12,900 bases of DNA from Chloroflexota bacterium (lineage in GTDB: Bacteria; Chloroflexota; Limnocylindria; Limnocylindrales; CSP1-4). The notes under the pieces are model-generated. The model saw only the letters and a list, made by a program, of their open reading frames with translations, did no database searches and was not told the origin of the DNA. The stretch spans positions 1-12,900 of the forward strand of contig JADGQH010000067.1 of NCBI GenBank assembly GCA_017881985.1. The letters are read 5' to 3'. Shown in pieces: positions 1 to 6,734 of the stretch (its first letter is position 1; each line of letters begins with the position of its first letter). The position numbers and the translations under genes were made by a program.

Positions 1-760
1 CAGCCGAGACCACGAGGGCGCGACCGCGGTAGGCGTGCAGCGCCGCGAGCGGCTCCGCGAAGATCAACTCGCGCGCGACCTTCTGTTGCAGCGGCGCGTG
101 GGTCGCCTGCCACAGGCCCGCGGCCTCGGGGAGCGCGGACAGGTCGGGCGCCGGTGCGTCTGGCGCCAGCATCGCCGCGCGGAAGTCCCCGAGCGCGTTG
201 TCCACGACGGCCGCGTCGCTCCCCGCTTTGATGCGCATCGCCCGGATCTGCTCGATCGCTGTCTCCAGGAGCGAGCGCGAGGGCCCGGACAGGCTGATGA
301 GGCCGCCGAAGCGCCGGTCCGTCTGCTTCGCGATGGCCGCCGACGAGGCGTGGATCGATCCTTCGCTGTGGCCGAGCAGGAAGACCTCGCCGCACCGGTC
401 CCGATCCGCGAGCTCGTCGAACGCGGCCTCGGCTTCGTCGACGTAGTGGGCCAGCGACAGCACCTCGAGCATCTTCAGGTCCGCCGGCGCGCTGCTCTTC
501 GGCATGTTGACGCCGGAGCCAACTTTGTCGAAGCGGATCGATCCGACGCCGCGCGCCTGTAACTCAAGCGCGAGCTGCGCGCCGCTGCCGTTCTGGCCGG
601 GCAGGAGCGGCGACGTCCAGTTGCGGTCGGTCGGCCCGCTCCCGGCGAAGAAGACGACGCACGGCGCGGCGCCGTCGCCCGCCGGCAAGGCGATCGTCGA
701 GGGCAGCGTGTAGCCGGGCTTGCTGATGACGAGGTCCTCGTTCACCGCGGGGTGCTTCAT
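1..760 (-). CDS. Alpha/beta-fold serine hydrolase, C-terminus outside window
   Basis: The minus strand is open from ATG at 760-758 to the left edge: 253 codons with no stop. Residues 38-47 read FAGSGPTDRN, the glycine-rich turn after the first central strand that helps form the oxyanion hole in this hydrolase group. Residues 130-134 are GHSEG, the nucleophile elbow, with Ser132 as expected nucleophile. Residues near the cut edge (ALVVSA) match the strand that normally precedes the catalytic Asp, so Asp and His should lie outside the window. No signal peptide is visible, so it is probably cytoplasmic. The family acts on esters, thioesters or peptides; the substrate is unknown. A GTG at 793 in frame would add 11 residues; a stop lies at 820-818. 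The gene diverges from the sugar operon and lacks the shared operator motif on its own side, so I treat it as a separate unit. Confidence 0.85.
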   Translation of the reverse strand, partial: MKHPAVNEDLVISKPGYTLPSTIALPAGDGAAPCVVFFAGSGPTDRNWTSPLLPGQNGSGAQLALELQARGVGSIRFDKVGSGVNMPKSSAPADLKMLEVLSLAHYVDEAEAAFDELADRDRCGEVFLLGHSEGSIHASSAAIAKQTDRRFGGLISLSGPSRSLLETAIEQIRAMRIKAGSDAAVVDNALGDFRAAMLAPDAPAPDLSALPEAAGLWQATHAPLQQKVARELIFAEPLAALHAYRGRALVVSA

Positions 761-800
761 GCCTGGTCCCGCGAGAGAGCGCGGCCGAGCCACGACACAA

Positions 801-812
801 TCAGCATGCTGA
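801..812. promoter_or_regulatory. Perfect 12-bp palindrome upstream of the hydrolase gene
   Basis: TCAGCATGCTGA is its own reverse complement and lies 41 bases before the hydrolase start. A further CAGCA copy follows at 821-825, in an A/T-richer patch (AAAACCTTA) that is rare in this GC-rich DNA. On the minus strand this patch would be where a promoter is expected, although I see no strong -35/-10 pair. A dimeric regulator site controlling the hydrolase is plausible; the sequence does not name the protein, and the palindrome differs from the LacI-type sites in this window. Confidence 0.35.
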
Positions 813-857
813 AAACCTTACAGCACCCCGCTTGAGAGACGAACCCGCCAGGCCGGA

Positions 858-892
858 GGCGTCCAAGGTGTCGGACGCCGCGGGATCCTTGG
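858..892. repeat. Two overlapping, mutually exclusive inverted repeats
   Basis: GGCGTCC (858-864) pairs with GGACGCC (873-879) across an 8-base loop. CCAAGG (863-868) pairs with CCTTGG (887-892). The arms share bases 863-864, and the second pair's left arm sits largely in the first pair's loop, so the two stems cannot fully coexist. The region is upstream of the mapped operon promoter, so it could only be transcribed as part of a long minus-strand leader of the hydrolase. There is no T-run, so a terminator is not supported. It may be chance in GC-rich DNA. Confidence 0.25.
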
Positions 893-961
893 TGCCGGTG
901 CTCGCGAACAGGAGTCGCCTCACGGAATCGGCCGTGTCCGGTCCCGCCCGTGAGCCGGTCC

Positions 962-990
962 TTTACACCGCCGACGGGCTGCAGTACGAT
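962..990 (+). promoter_or_regulatory. Sigma-70-type promoter of the transporter operon
   Basis: TTTACA at 962-967 (5 of 6 matches to the -35 consensus) is followed after exactly 17 bases by TACGAT at 985-990 (4 of 6 to the -10 consensus). Transcription would start near 996-998, inside the operator at 994-1007, so a bound repressor would block initiation. The same spacing recurs at the oxidoreductase promoter (12059-12087), which strengthens both calls. Promoter assignment is by inspection only. Confidence 0.6.
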
Positions 991-993
991 CCG

Positions 994-1007
994 TGTGATC
1001 GATACCA
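994..1007 (+). promoter_or_regulatory. LacI-family operator, copy 1 (transporter operon)
   Basis: TGTGATCGATACCA is centred on CG (1000-1001), as is typical of LacI-family sites. Widened to 992-1009 it is an imperfect inverted repeat with 7 of 9 pairs matching. It begins 3 bases after the -10 box and covers the expected transcription start. Two near-identical copies occur at 10881-10894 and 12091-12104, both in regulatory gaps beside a LacI-family gene, so that protein is the likely ligand-responsive repressor. Confidence 0.72.
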
Positions 1008-1092
1008 CGCATGGTCTTGCCGACTTGCGGATCGGTGCGGGACCGAGGTTGTCCGGCCTGTCGGGTCGCCGCCGGCGCCGGTGTTCGCTGCC

Positions 1093-1099
1093 AGGGAGA
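1093..1099 (+). promoter_or_regulatory. Ribosome-binding site fixing the lipoprotein start
   Basis: AGGGAGA lies 4 bases before ATG 1104. It favours this start over an in-frame ATG at 1011, which lies immediately downstream of the operator and has no such site. The mannosidase gene uses the same AGGGAGA-N4-ATG arrangement. Confidence 0.75.
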
Positions 1100-1103
1100 T
1101 ACC

Positions 1104-2612
1104 ATGAACGCGAATCGGCGCCCCACTCGCATAACGGCCCTGCTTGCGACAGCTGCGCTCGTGCTCACAGCGTGTTCGGGCAGTAGCTCGCCTTCGCCAT
1201 CCGCGGCCGCCGCAAGTGCCGCCGCAAGTGCAGGCGGGAATCAGCCGTCCAGCAGTCCGGCCGCACAGCCGTCCAGCAGTCCGGCCGCACAGCCGTCCAG
1301 CAGTCCGGCCGGTGCGCCTGTCACCCTGACCATCGCCGCCAATGCAGTCGTCGGTGGCAAGAGCGACCAGGAGGCGACCTGGCTCACGAATTACGTGATC
1401 CCGGCCTTCGAGAAGGAGATGGCCGCCCAGGGCAAGAACGTCACCGTGACGTTCAATGGGACGGGCGTCGCCGACGAGCAGTACAAGGCCCAGCTCGCGC
1501 TCGACCTGAAGAGTGGCAGCGGTGCCGATGTCTTCGACATGGACGGCATCTGGATCGGGGAGTTCGCCCAGGCGAACTACATCAAGCCCCTGAATCAGAT
1601 CCTCCCTGCGGCTGACACCTGGGACGGCTGGAGCCAGATCTCGCCCGCCGTCCAGGCGAACATGTCGTACCAGGGTCAGCGCTACGGCATCTCGTCCGGC
1701 ACCGATGGGCGCTTCCTCTACTTCAACAAGGACGTCTTCGCCAAGGCGGGTCTGCCGGCCGACTGGGCGCCCACGAGCTGGCAGGACATCCTCACGGCGG
1801 CCCAGACCATCAAGGACAAGGTCCCCGGCGTGACGCCTCTCCAGATCGACGCTGGGACGGCGATGGGCGAAGCGACGACCGCGCAGGGCTTCCTGCCCCT
1901 CCTGGTGGGGACCGGCGTCAAGCTCTACGATGAGACCACCCAGAAGTGGCAGGGCAACACGCCTCAGATTCAGGACGTGCTGAACTTCTACAAGCAGGTC
2001 TACACGACCGGGCTGGGCGATCCGCAGATCCAGCTTGCGGCCAAGGGCCGCGACCAGTCCTTCCTGGAGTTCAGCCAGCTGAAGATCGGGATCCTGGCCG
2101 AGGGCGACTACATGTGGCGAGGCGTCATCAATCCCACGGGCGGCGTCAACCCGATGCCGAACCGGGCCACCGAAGTGGGCTGGACGCTGATCCCGGCCAA
2201 GACGCCCGGCAGTGGCGTGAATGGCCAGAACTTCGTCAGCATCTCCGGTGGCGGTGGCCGCGTTCTGAACCCGAACACCAAGAATCCCGCTGAAGCGTGG
2301 GCGCTGCTGTCGTTCATGGCCTCGAAGGACTCCGTGCTCCAGTACACGAATGGGCAGCCGCAGATCACCCAGCGCAACGACGTCAACGCGCAGATCCTCT
2401 CGAGCGACCCTGTGCTCACGTTCGTGGCGACCAAGGTGCTGCCACTGACCGCCTACCGGCCCGGGTTCGCCGTCTATCCGCAGGTTTCGCAGGCACTCCA
2501 GCTGGCCAGCCAGCAAGTCTTCAATGGCAAGTCGGTCAGTGACGCCGCCACCGAGTACAACGCCACACTCGTGAAGCTCGTCGGCGCCGATCATGTCGTC
2601 TCGGGCGGCTGA
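1104..2612 (+). CDS. Sugar ABC transporter solute-binding lipoprotein
   Basis: The 502-residue product is the extracellular, membrane-anchored receptor of a CUT1-type carbohydrate importer. Residues 1-23 form a lipoprotein signal: basic start (MNANRRPTR), hydrophobic core, lipobox LTAC with Cys24 as lipidation site. Residues about 25-72 are a flexible Ser/Ala/Pro linker containing three copies of QPSSSPAx. The folded part begins near residue 73 and shows family-1 extracellular binding protein features: an early strand and helix (TLTIAANA), a GADVFDMDG segment, RYGISSGTDGRFLYFNKDVFAKAGL, and a C-terminal half with SFLEFSQLKIGILAEGDY and EAWALLSFMAS. ATG 1104 is chosen over 1011 because the ribosome-binding site is ideal and the signal peptide then starts at the N-terminus. 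It is the first gene of the operon, behind the promoter and operator at 962-1007, and overlaps the next gene by 20 bases. The ligand is inferred to be a glycoside from the neighbours; the sequence does not show which. Confidence 0.93.
   Translation: MNANRRPTRITALLATAALVLTACSGSSSPSPSAAAASAAASAGGNQPSSSPAAQPSSSPAAQPSSSPAGAPVTLTIAANAVVGGKSDQEATWLTNYVIPAFEKEMAAQGKNVTVTFNGTGVADEQYKAQLALDLKSGSGADVFDMDGIWIGEFAQANYIKPLNQILPAADTWDGWSQISPAVQANMSYQGQRYGISSGTDGRFLYFNKDVFAKAGLPADWAPTSWQDILTAAQTIKDKVPGVTPLQIDAGTAMGEATTAQGFLPLLVGTGVKLYDETTQKWQGNTPQIQDVLNFYKQVYTTGLGDPQIQLAAKGRDQSFLEFSQLKIGILAEGDYMWRGVINPTGGVNPMPNRATEVGWTLIPAKTPGSGVNGQNFVSISGGGGRVLNPNTKNPAEAWALLSFMASKDSVLQYTNGQPQITQRNDVNAQILSSDPVLTFVATKVLPLTAYRPGFAVYPQVSQALQLASQQVFNGKSVSDAATEYNATLVKLVGADHVVSGG
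1242..1313 (+). repeat. Three tandem 24-bp repeats in the lipoprotein linker
   Basis: Units at 1242-1265 and 1266-1289 are identical; the third (1290-1313) differs only in its last codon (GGT for GCA). Each encodes eight residues, QPSSSPAA or QPSSSPAG. Perfect in-frame copies suggest recent duplication or slippage. Changes of whole units would lengthen or shorten the tether between lipid anchor and binding domain without a frameshift. Confidence 0.9.
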
Positions 2613-3519
2613 GCGACCCTCTCCGCCCCGGGGGGCTTCGACTCCTCCCGAAGCCAGCGCGGCCGCCCTGCAAACTCGCGGGGCGGTCGCGTTCCTCACG
2701 CCTGCGCTCCTGCTCATCGGCATCTTCCTCGTCTTCCCCGCACTCTGGACGCTCTACCTCGGGATCACGGACTATCGCCTGACCGGGATCCAGGCCGCGC
2801 AGCCGCAGGTGATCGGTCTCGACAATTACGCTTCGGCGCTCGGCGATCCGGCCTTCGCGAACTCGCTGTGGGTGACGCTCCTCTACGTCCTCGGATCCGC
2901 GGTCATCGGGCAGCTGGGGCTCGGCTTCGCGCTCGCCTGGACATTCCGCCGCTGGCGGGGCCCGGCCCGCAATGCGCTCGAGGTGCTGGTCATCGCGGCC
3001 TGGATCATCCCGAGCTCGGTGGTGGCCTTCCTTTGGATCGCCTTTCTCGACACGCACAATGGGACGCTCAATGCGGCCCTGGGGAATGCCGACATCCCCT
3101 GGCTCTTCAGCTGGCCTCTTCTCTCGATCATCGTCTTCAACACGTGGCGGGGCACAGCCTTCTCGATGCTGCTCTGCGGCGGCGCGTTGAACACGCTGCC
3201 GCCATCTCACCTCGAAACAGCGCGTTTGGCCGGCGCCTCCAACTGGCAGCAGCTGCGTGACATCGTCCTGCCCTCCATTCGAGGCCACCTCCTGACCAAC
3301 CTTCTGCTGATCAGCCTCTGGACCTTCAACGATTTCACGCCCTACCTGATCACAGCGGGAGGTCCGAATTTCGCCACCGATACGCTGCCCGTGTACATCT
3401 TCCGCAACGCGCTGATCAACTTCCAGCTGGGCTACGGCGCCGCAATCTCGGCCATCCTCCTGCTCATCAACCTGGTGATTGCGCTCGTCTACCTGCGGCT
3501 GCTCCGAGCGAGAAGCTGA
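2593..3519 (+). CDS. ABC sugar transporter permease, MalF-like
   Basis: This 308-residue membrane protein is one of two pore subunits of the importer. A Pro/Ala-rich cytoplasmic N-terminus of about 30 residues is followed by hydrophobic segments at roughly 31-54, 92-116, 129-152, 172-198, 232-252 and 279-302, the usual six for this family. The EAA loop that docks on the ATPase is at 208-227 (ETARLAGASNWQQLRDIVLP), with the conserved glycine at 214. ATG 2593 lies 20 bases inside the binding-protein gene and no later Met precedes the first membrane segment, so translational coupling is likely. The stop codon overlaps the next start by one base (TGATG). Family is secure; specificity is not. Confidence 0.92.
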   Translation: MSSRAAERPSPPRGASTPPEASAAALQTRGAVAFLTPALLLIGIFLVFPALWTLYLGITDYRLTGIQAAQPQVIGLDNYASALGDPAFANSLWVTLLYVLGSAVIGQLGLGFALAWTFRRWRGPARNALEVLVIAAWIIPSSVVAFLWIAFLDTHNGTLNAALGNADIPWLFSWPLLSIIVFNTWRGTAFSMLLCGGALNTLPPSHLETARLAGASNWQQLRDIVLPSIRGHLLTNLLLISLWTFNDFTPYLITAGGPNFATDTLPVYIFRNALINFQLGYGAAISAILLLINLVIALVYLRLLRARS

Positions 3520-4403
3520 TGGTCAGAGACGGCACGACGCCCACGCCGGACTCGATCCCAGGACCGTCCGAAGCCGCCCTGCAGGTCCGCCGGCTGCTGA
3601 GCCGAATCGGTTTCTACCTCTTCATCGTCATTGTCGGCGCCTATTTCGCACTGCCCATGCTGTGGCTCGTCTTCGCGCCGTTCGACCCGCACCCCACGCT
3701 TGCGGCAGCGGTGCCCTCCTCTGTCACGCTCAGCAACTTCTCGGACCTGCTGAAGAACCCCAACGCTCTGCGCTCGCTCGTAAACTCCATCGTGCTCGCG
3801 GGGGCCACGATGGTGCTGGTGGTGGCCGCCGCGGCCCCCGCCGCCTACGCGCTGAGCCGAGTCCGGATCCCCGGGCGTGACCTGCTCCTCTACGTCCTCC
3901 TGCTGTTCTCGTCGGTGGTGACGGGCACCGCCGCGATGGTCCCGCTCTTCCTGCTCGTCTTCAATCTTGGCCTCATCAATACCGACGTGGGTGTCGTCCT
4001 CGTGCTGGCGGGCGGCCTCATGCCGGCCGGGATCTTCATCCTCAAGGACTTCGTCGATTCGATGCCCAAGAGCTATGAGGAGTCGGCCCGGGTGTTTGGG
4101 GCCAGTTCGTTCCAGATCCTGCGCGACATCGTCCTGCCCTACGCTCGTCCGGGCCTGGCGGTAATTGCGGTATGGGTGGTCGTCAACGTCTGGAGCAACT
4201 TCCTGATCCCGTTCATCCTGATCCGTGACCCGGGCCTGATGCCGGCGGCCGTCGTCGTCTACAACTTCTACACGGAGGGCGGGCAGGCCGACCTACGCCT
4301 CCTTTCCTCATTCGGACTCCTCTACTCGATCCCGGTCGTCGTGATGTACCTCTTCGTCAATCGCCGCTACGGCTTCCGCTTCTACGGAGGGATCAAGGGC
4401 TGA
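3519..4403 (+). CDS. ABC sugar transporter permease, MalG-like
   Basis: The second pore subunit has 294 residues. A hydrophilic N-terminus of about 30 residues precedes six hydrophobic segments, the first at about 31-53 and the last at about 268-281. The EAA loop is at 187-207, beginning EESARVFGASSF and ending LRDIVLP, and closely resembles the loop of the partner permease, as expected for subunits sharing one ATPase dimer. The C-terminus ends in basic and aromatic residues (RRYGFRFYGG), common in MalG homologues. It starts at the ATG of a TGATG overlap and ends in another with the ATPase gene, so the three transporter genes are co-translated. Confidence 0.93.
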   Translation: MVRDGTTPTPDSIPGPSEAALQVRRLLSRIGFYLFIVIVGAYFALPMLWLVFAPFDPHPTLAAAVPSSVTLSNFSDLLKNPNALRSLVNSIVLAGATMVLVVAAAAPAAYALSRVRIPGRDLLLYVLLLFSSVVTGTAAMVPLFLLVFNLGLINTDVGVVLVLAGGLMPAGIFILKDFVDSMPKSYEESARVFGASSFQILRDIVLPYARPGLAVIAVWVVVNVWSNFLIPFILIRDPGLMPAAVVVYNFYTEGGQADLRLLSSFGLLYSIPVVVMYLFVNRRYGFRFYGGIKG

Positions 4404-5530
4404 TGGCCGACCTCGAGATCCGCGGCCTGACAAAGATCTTCCCGGGCGGCATGCGCGCGCTCGACGGCCTCGACCTGCAGATTCAGGACGGGGAGTTCTT
4501 CGCCCTTCTCGGTCCATCCGGCTGCGGCAAGACCACCCTGCTGCGCTCGATCGCGGGCCTGGAGACGCCTAACTCCGGCGAGATCCACATCGGCGGCCGC
4601 GACGTGACCCGCCTGCCGCCCGCCGCCCGGGACGTGGCGATGGTTTTCCAGGACTACGCGCTCTATCCGCACATGACGGTCGCCGACAACATCGCCTACC
4701 CCCTGAAGGTCCGCCGGGTCGGTCGGAAGGAGCGCCGCGAGGCCGCCGAGTCGGTGGGCAGGAGTCTCCAGATCCAGGGCGCCATGCTCGATCGACGGCC
4801 GGGCCAGCTGTCCGGTGGTCAGCAGCAGCGGGTGGCGCTTGCGCGGGCGATCGCGTACCGGCCGCACGTCTTCCTTTTCGACGAGCCCCTCTCGAACCTC
4901 GACGCCCGGCTCCGGCTCGAGGCTCGAACCTTCCTCAAGCAGCTGCAGCGGGAGCTGGGCGTCACCACGGTCTACGTCACTCACGATCAGGCGGAGGCAC
5001 TCGCCCTCGCGGACCGGATGGCGGTCATGGACCAGGGCCGCATCCGCCAGCTCGACACGCCCTCGAACTGCTTCCTCCGACCGGCCAACACGTTCGTGGC
5101 CGCCTTCATCGGGTCGACGCCCATGAACCTCCTGCCGGCGACGGTGCAGGAAGGCACGTTCGAGGTGGCCGGGCAGAAGGTGATGATCCCCGAGGCGATT
5201 CGAGCGAAGGTCAGCGTGGGAGACACGGTGATCCTGGGTGTCCGCCCCGAGTATGTATCGGTCAGCCCGACCGAGCTGCCGGGCTCGCTGACCGGGACCG
5301 TCCGCGTCCTGGAGAACCTGGGCGTCGACTCGCTGGTCACCGTCGAGGTGGGCGATCTGCGGGTCCAGGCGACCGTTCCGGAGGAGCGGGTGCCGGCCGT
5401 CGGCGACCGCATCTGGCTCGCGCCCGACCAGCGCCGTCTCCTCGCCTATCGACAGGACGACGGGGAGCAGGTCGGAGCACCGAAGGTCGCGCAGTCCGAC
5501 GCCCCGGCCCTCGTGCCGGGTGCCGAGTGA
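4403..5530 (+). CDS. ABC sugar transporter ATPase, MalK/UgpC-type
   Basis: The 375-residue protein powers import. Walker A is GPSGCGKTT at 37-45, the Q-loop glutamine is at 83 (VFQDYALYPH), the signature LSGGQ at 136-140, Walker B VFLFDE at 156-161 with a following D-loop (SNLDARL), and the switch histidine is His194 (THD). Beyond about residue 235 comes a TOBE/OB-type regulatory domain (GVRPEYVSV region), as in MalK, UgpC and MsmK, ending in a short polar tail. All catalytic residues are present. Many CUT1 operons in Gram-positive-type bacteria lack their own ATPase and borrow a shared one; this locus encodes its own and is a complete importer. The stop overlaps the GTG start of the next gene by four bases. 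Confidence 0.95.
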   Translation: MADLEIRGLTKIFPGGMRALDGLDLQIQDGEFFALLGPSGCGKTTLLRSIAGLETPNSGEIHIGGRDVTRLPPAARDVAMVFQDYALYPHMTVADNIAYPLKVRRVGRKERREAAESVGRSLQIQGAMLDRRPGQLSGGQQQRVALARAIAYRPHVFLFDEPLSNLDARLRLEARTFLKQLQRELGVTTVYVTHDQAEALALADRMAVMDQGRIRQLDTPSNCFLRPANTFVAAFIGSTPMNLLPATVQEGTFEVAGQKVMIPEAIRAKVSVGDTVILGVRPEYVSVSPTELPGSLTGTVRVLENLGVDSLVTVEVGDLRVQATVPEERVPAVGDRIWLAPDQRRLLAYRQDDGEQVGAPKVAQSDAPALVPGAE

Positions 5531-6717
5531 TCCGGCATCGGGGGCGCTGGACACCGCAGGATCGTCAGGAGGCGATCTACCGCTACCTGCCGTTCGACGT
5601 GCCGCCGGGGACCAAAGGGATCTCCGTCCGGTACGGGTACGAGCGCGGACCCGACGCGATCCTGGACCTGGGCGTCACGGACCCGGAGCGAGTCCGGGGC
5701 TGGTCCGGCAGCGAGCGTCGCCATGTGGTGATCGGACCTCGGGCCGCCACGCCCGGCTACCTCGCCGGGCCGATGACGGCCGGCCAGTGGCAGGTTCTGA
5801 TCGGCCTCTACCGTGTCCCTGCCGAGGGACTCGCCTACGAGGTTGAGGTCGAGCTCGGAGCGGTGGATCCAGGGCCGCTGCCGGCGCCGCCTCCTCGCCC
5901 TGAACGGCCGCCTCGGCGCGGCCTGCCGGCGGCCCCAGGACGGCAGTGGCTGGCCGGGGATCTCCACAGCCACACGATTCATTCCGACGGGGTCCTGACG
6001 CCGGCTGCGCTGGGCTGTCTGGCCGCGGAGCGGGGCCTGGACTTCCTCGCCGTCACCGACCACAACGGCGTCGCCCACTTTCCCGAGCTTCCCGGGGCCG
6101 GAGCGCACGCCGGGATCCTATTGCTGCCCGGCCAGGAGGTTACGACCGACGAGGGCCATGCCAATGCCCTGGGGGCGATGCCCTGGATCGATTTCCGCGA
6201 GCCTTCCGACGCATGGCTCGCAACAGCCGAGGCGAGCGGCGGCCTTCTCTCGCTCAATCACCCAGTGGCGGGTCCCTACAGCTGGCGCCGCCCGCTGATT
6301 CGGCGGCCGCCGCTGGCGGAGGTCTGGCATTCAAGCTGGGACCACCGGAGCGATGCGCCGCTCGACTGGTGGGCCGCCTGGGGTGGCATTCCGGTCGGTG
6401 GCAGCGACTTTCACCTGTCCGGCAGTGACGGGCTGCCCGGCGAGCCGACCACCTGGGTCGAAGCCGAGGAGCTCAGCCTGGGCGCCATCCTCGCCGCTCT
6501 CCGGGCGGGCCGCGTAGCGATCTCGGCCGGGCCGCGCGGGCCGGCCGCCGTGCGCCACGAAGACGGGATCGTGATACTCGGTGCCGCAGGTGCCGCGCTG
6601 GTCGGGCCGGACGGCTTCCGTCGCCCCACTCGTGACGAGCGCGAGCGGGTGCCCGCCGGTCCCGGGCCCTACCGAGTGGTCGATCCCTCGGGGTCGACCC
6701 TGGCGCTCATTCCCTGA
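5527..6717 (+). CDS. PHP-domain metallohydrolase, CehA/McbA-like
   Basis: The 396-residue product starts at GTG 5527, in a GTGA overlap with the ATPase stop. Residues 1 to about 115 form a beta-rich N-terminal domain with features familiar from CehA/McbA-type proteins (YLPFDVPPG, GWSGSERRH, ATPGYLAGPM). After a proline-rich linker (118-138) the PHP domain shows its metal-binding motifs: DLHSHT with His147 and His149, Asp154, TDHN with Asp178 and His179, Glu204 and His211 (GQEVTTDEGH), His245 (NHP), and GGSDFH with Asp294 and His296. The set looks complete, so an active metal-dependent phosphoesterase or ester hydrolase is expected. No signal peptide is seen, so it probably acts in the cytoplasm on the imported compound or a product. 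Its operon position links it to the transporter; its substrate is unknown. Confidence 0.88.
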   Translation: MIRHRGRWTPQDRQEAIYRYLPFDVPPGTKGISVRYGYERGPDAILDLGVTDPERVRGWSGSERRHVVIGPRAATPGYLAGPMTAGQWQVLIGLYRVPAEGLAYEVEVELGAVDPGPLPAPPPRPERPPRRGLPAAPGRQWLAGDLHSHTIHSDGVLTPAALGCLAAERGLDFLAVTDHNGVAHFPELPGAGAHAGILLLPGQEVTTDEGHANALGAMPWIDFREPSDAWLATAEASGGLLSLNHPVAGPYSWRRPLIRRPPLAEVWHSSWDHRSDAPLDWWAAWGGIPVGGSDFHLSGSDGLPGEPTTWVEAEELSLGAILAALRAGRVAISAGPRGPAAVRHEDGIVILGAAGAALVGPDGFRRPTRDERERVPAGPGPYRVVDPSGSTLALIP

Positions 6718-6734
6718 GGCAGGTTGGAGGACGC

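Larger units (their letters stand above)
761..1103. other. Divergent intergenic region with operon control signals
   Basis: This 343-base gap separates the minus-strand hydrolase from the plus-strand binding-protein gene. The right part (962-1007) holds a promoter and a LacI-type operator for the sugar operon, followed by a leader of roughly 100 bases up to the start codon. The left part holds a 12-bp palindrome (801-812) and two mutually exclusive inverted repeats (858-892). No open frame here has a recognisable protein family or a convincing ribosome-binding site, so I call no gene. Confidence 0.7.

Noticed and set aside
35..562. A 175-codon plus-strand frame at the left edge
   Set aside because: The minus strand here encodes an alpha/beta hydrolase with GHSEG and oxyanion-turn motifs; the plus frame is Arg-rich and featureless.
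1011..1103. N-terminal extension of the binding protein from ATG 1011
   Set aside because: It would put 31 residues before the lipoprotein signal peptide, start within about 15 bases of the predicted transcription start, and bypass the ideal ribosome-binding site at 1093-1099.
963..2723. A 586-codon open frame on the minus strand across the binding-protein gene
   Set aside because: It is antisense to a clear lipoprotein, is rich in Arg/Gly/Asp/Val as expected from the complement of GC-rich codons, and shows no family motif; its repeats mirror the linker repeats.
4382..5554. A 390-codon minus-strand frame opposite the ATPase gene
   Set aside because: The opposite strand holds every ABC ATPase motif in order; this frame has none and arises from strong third-position GC bias.
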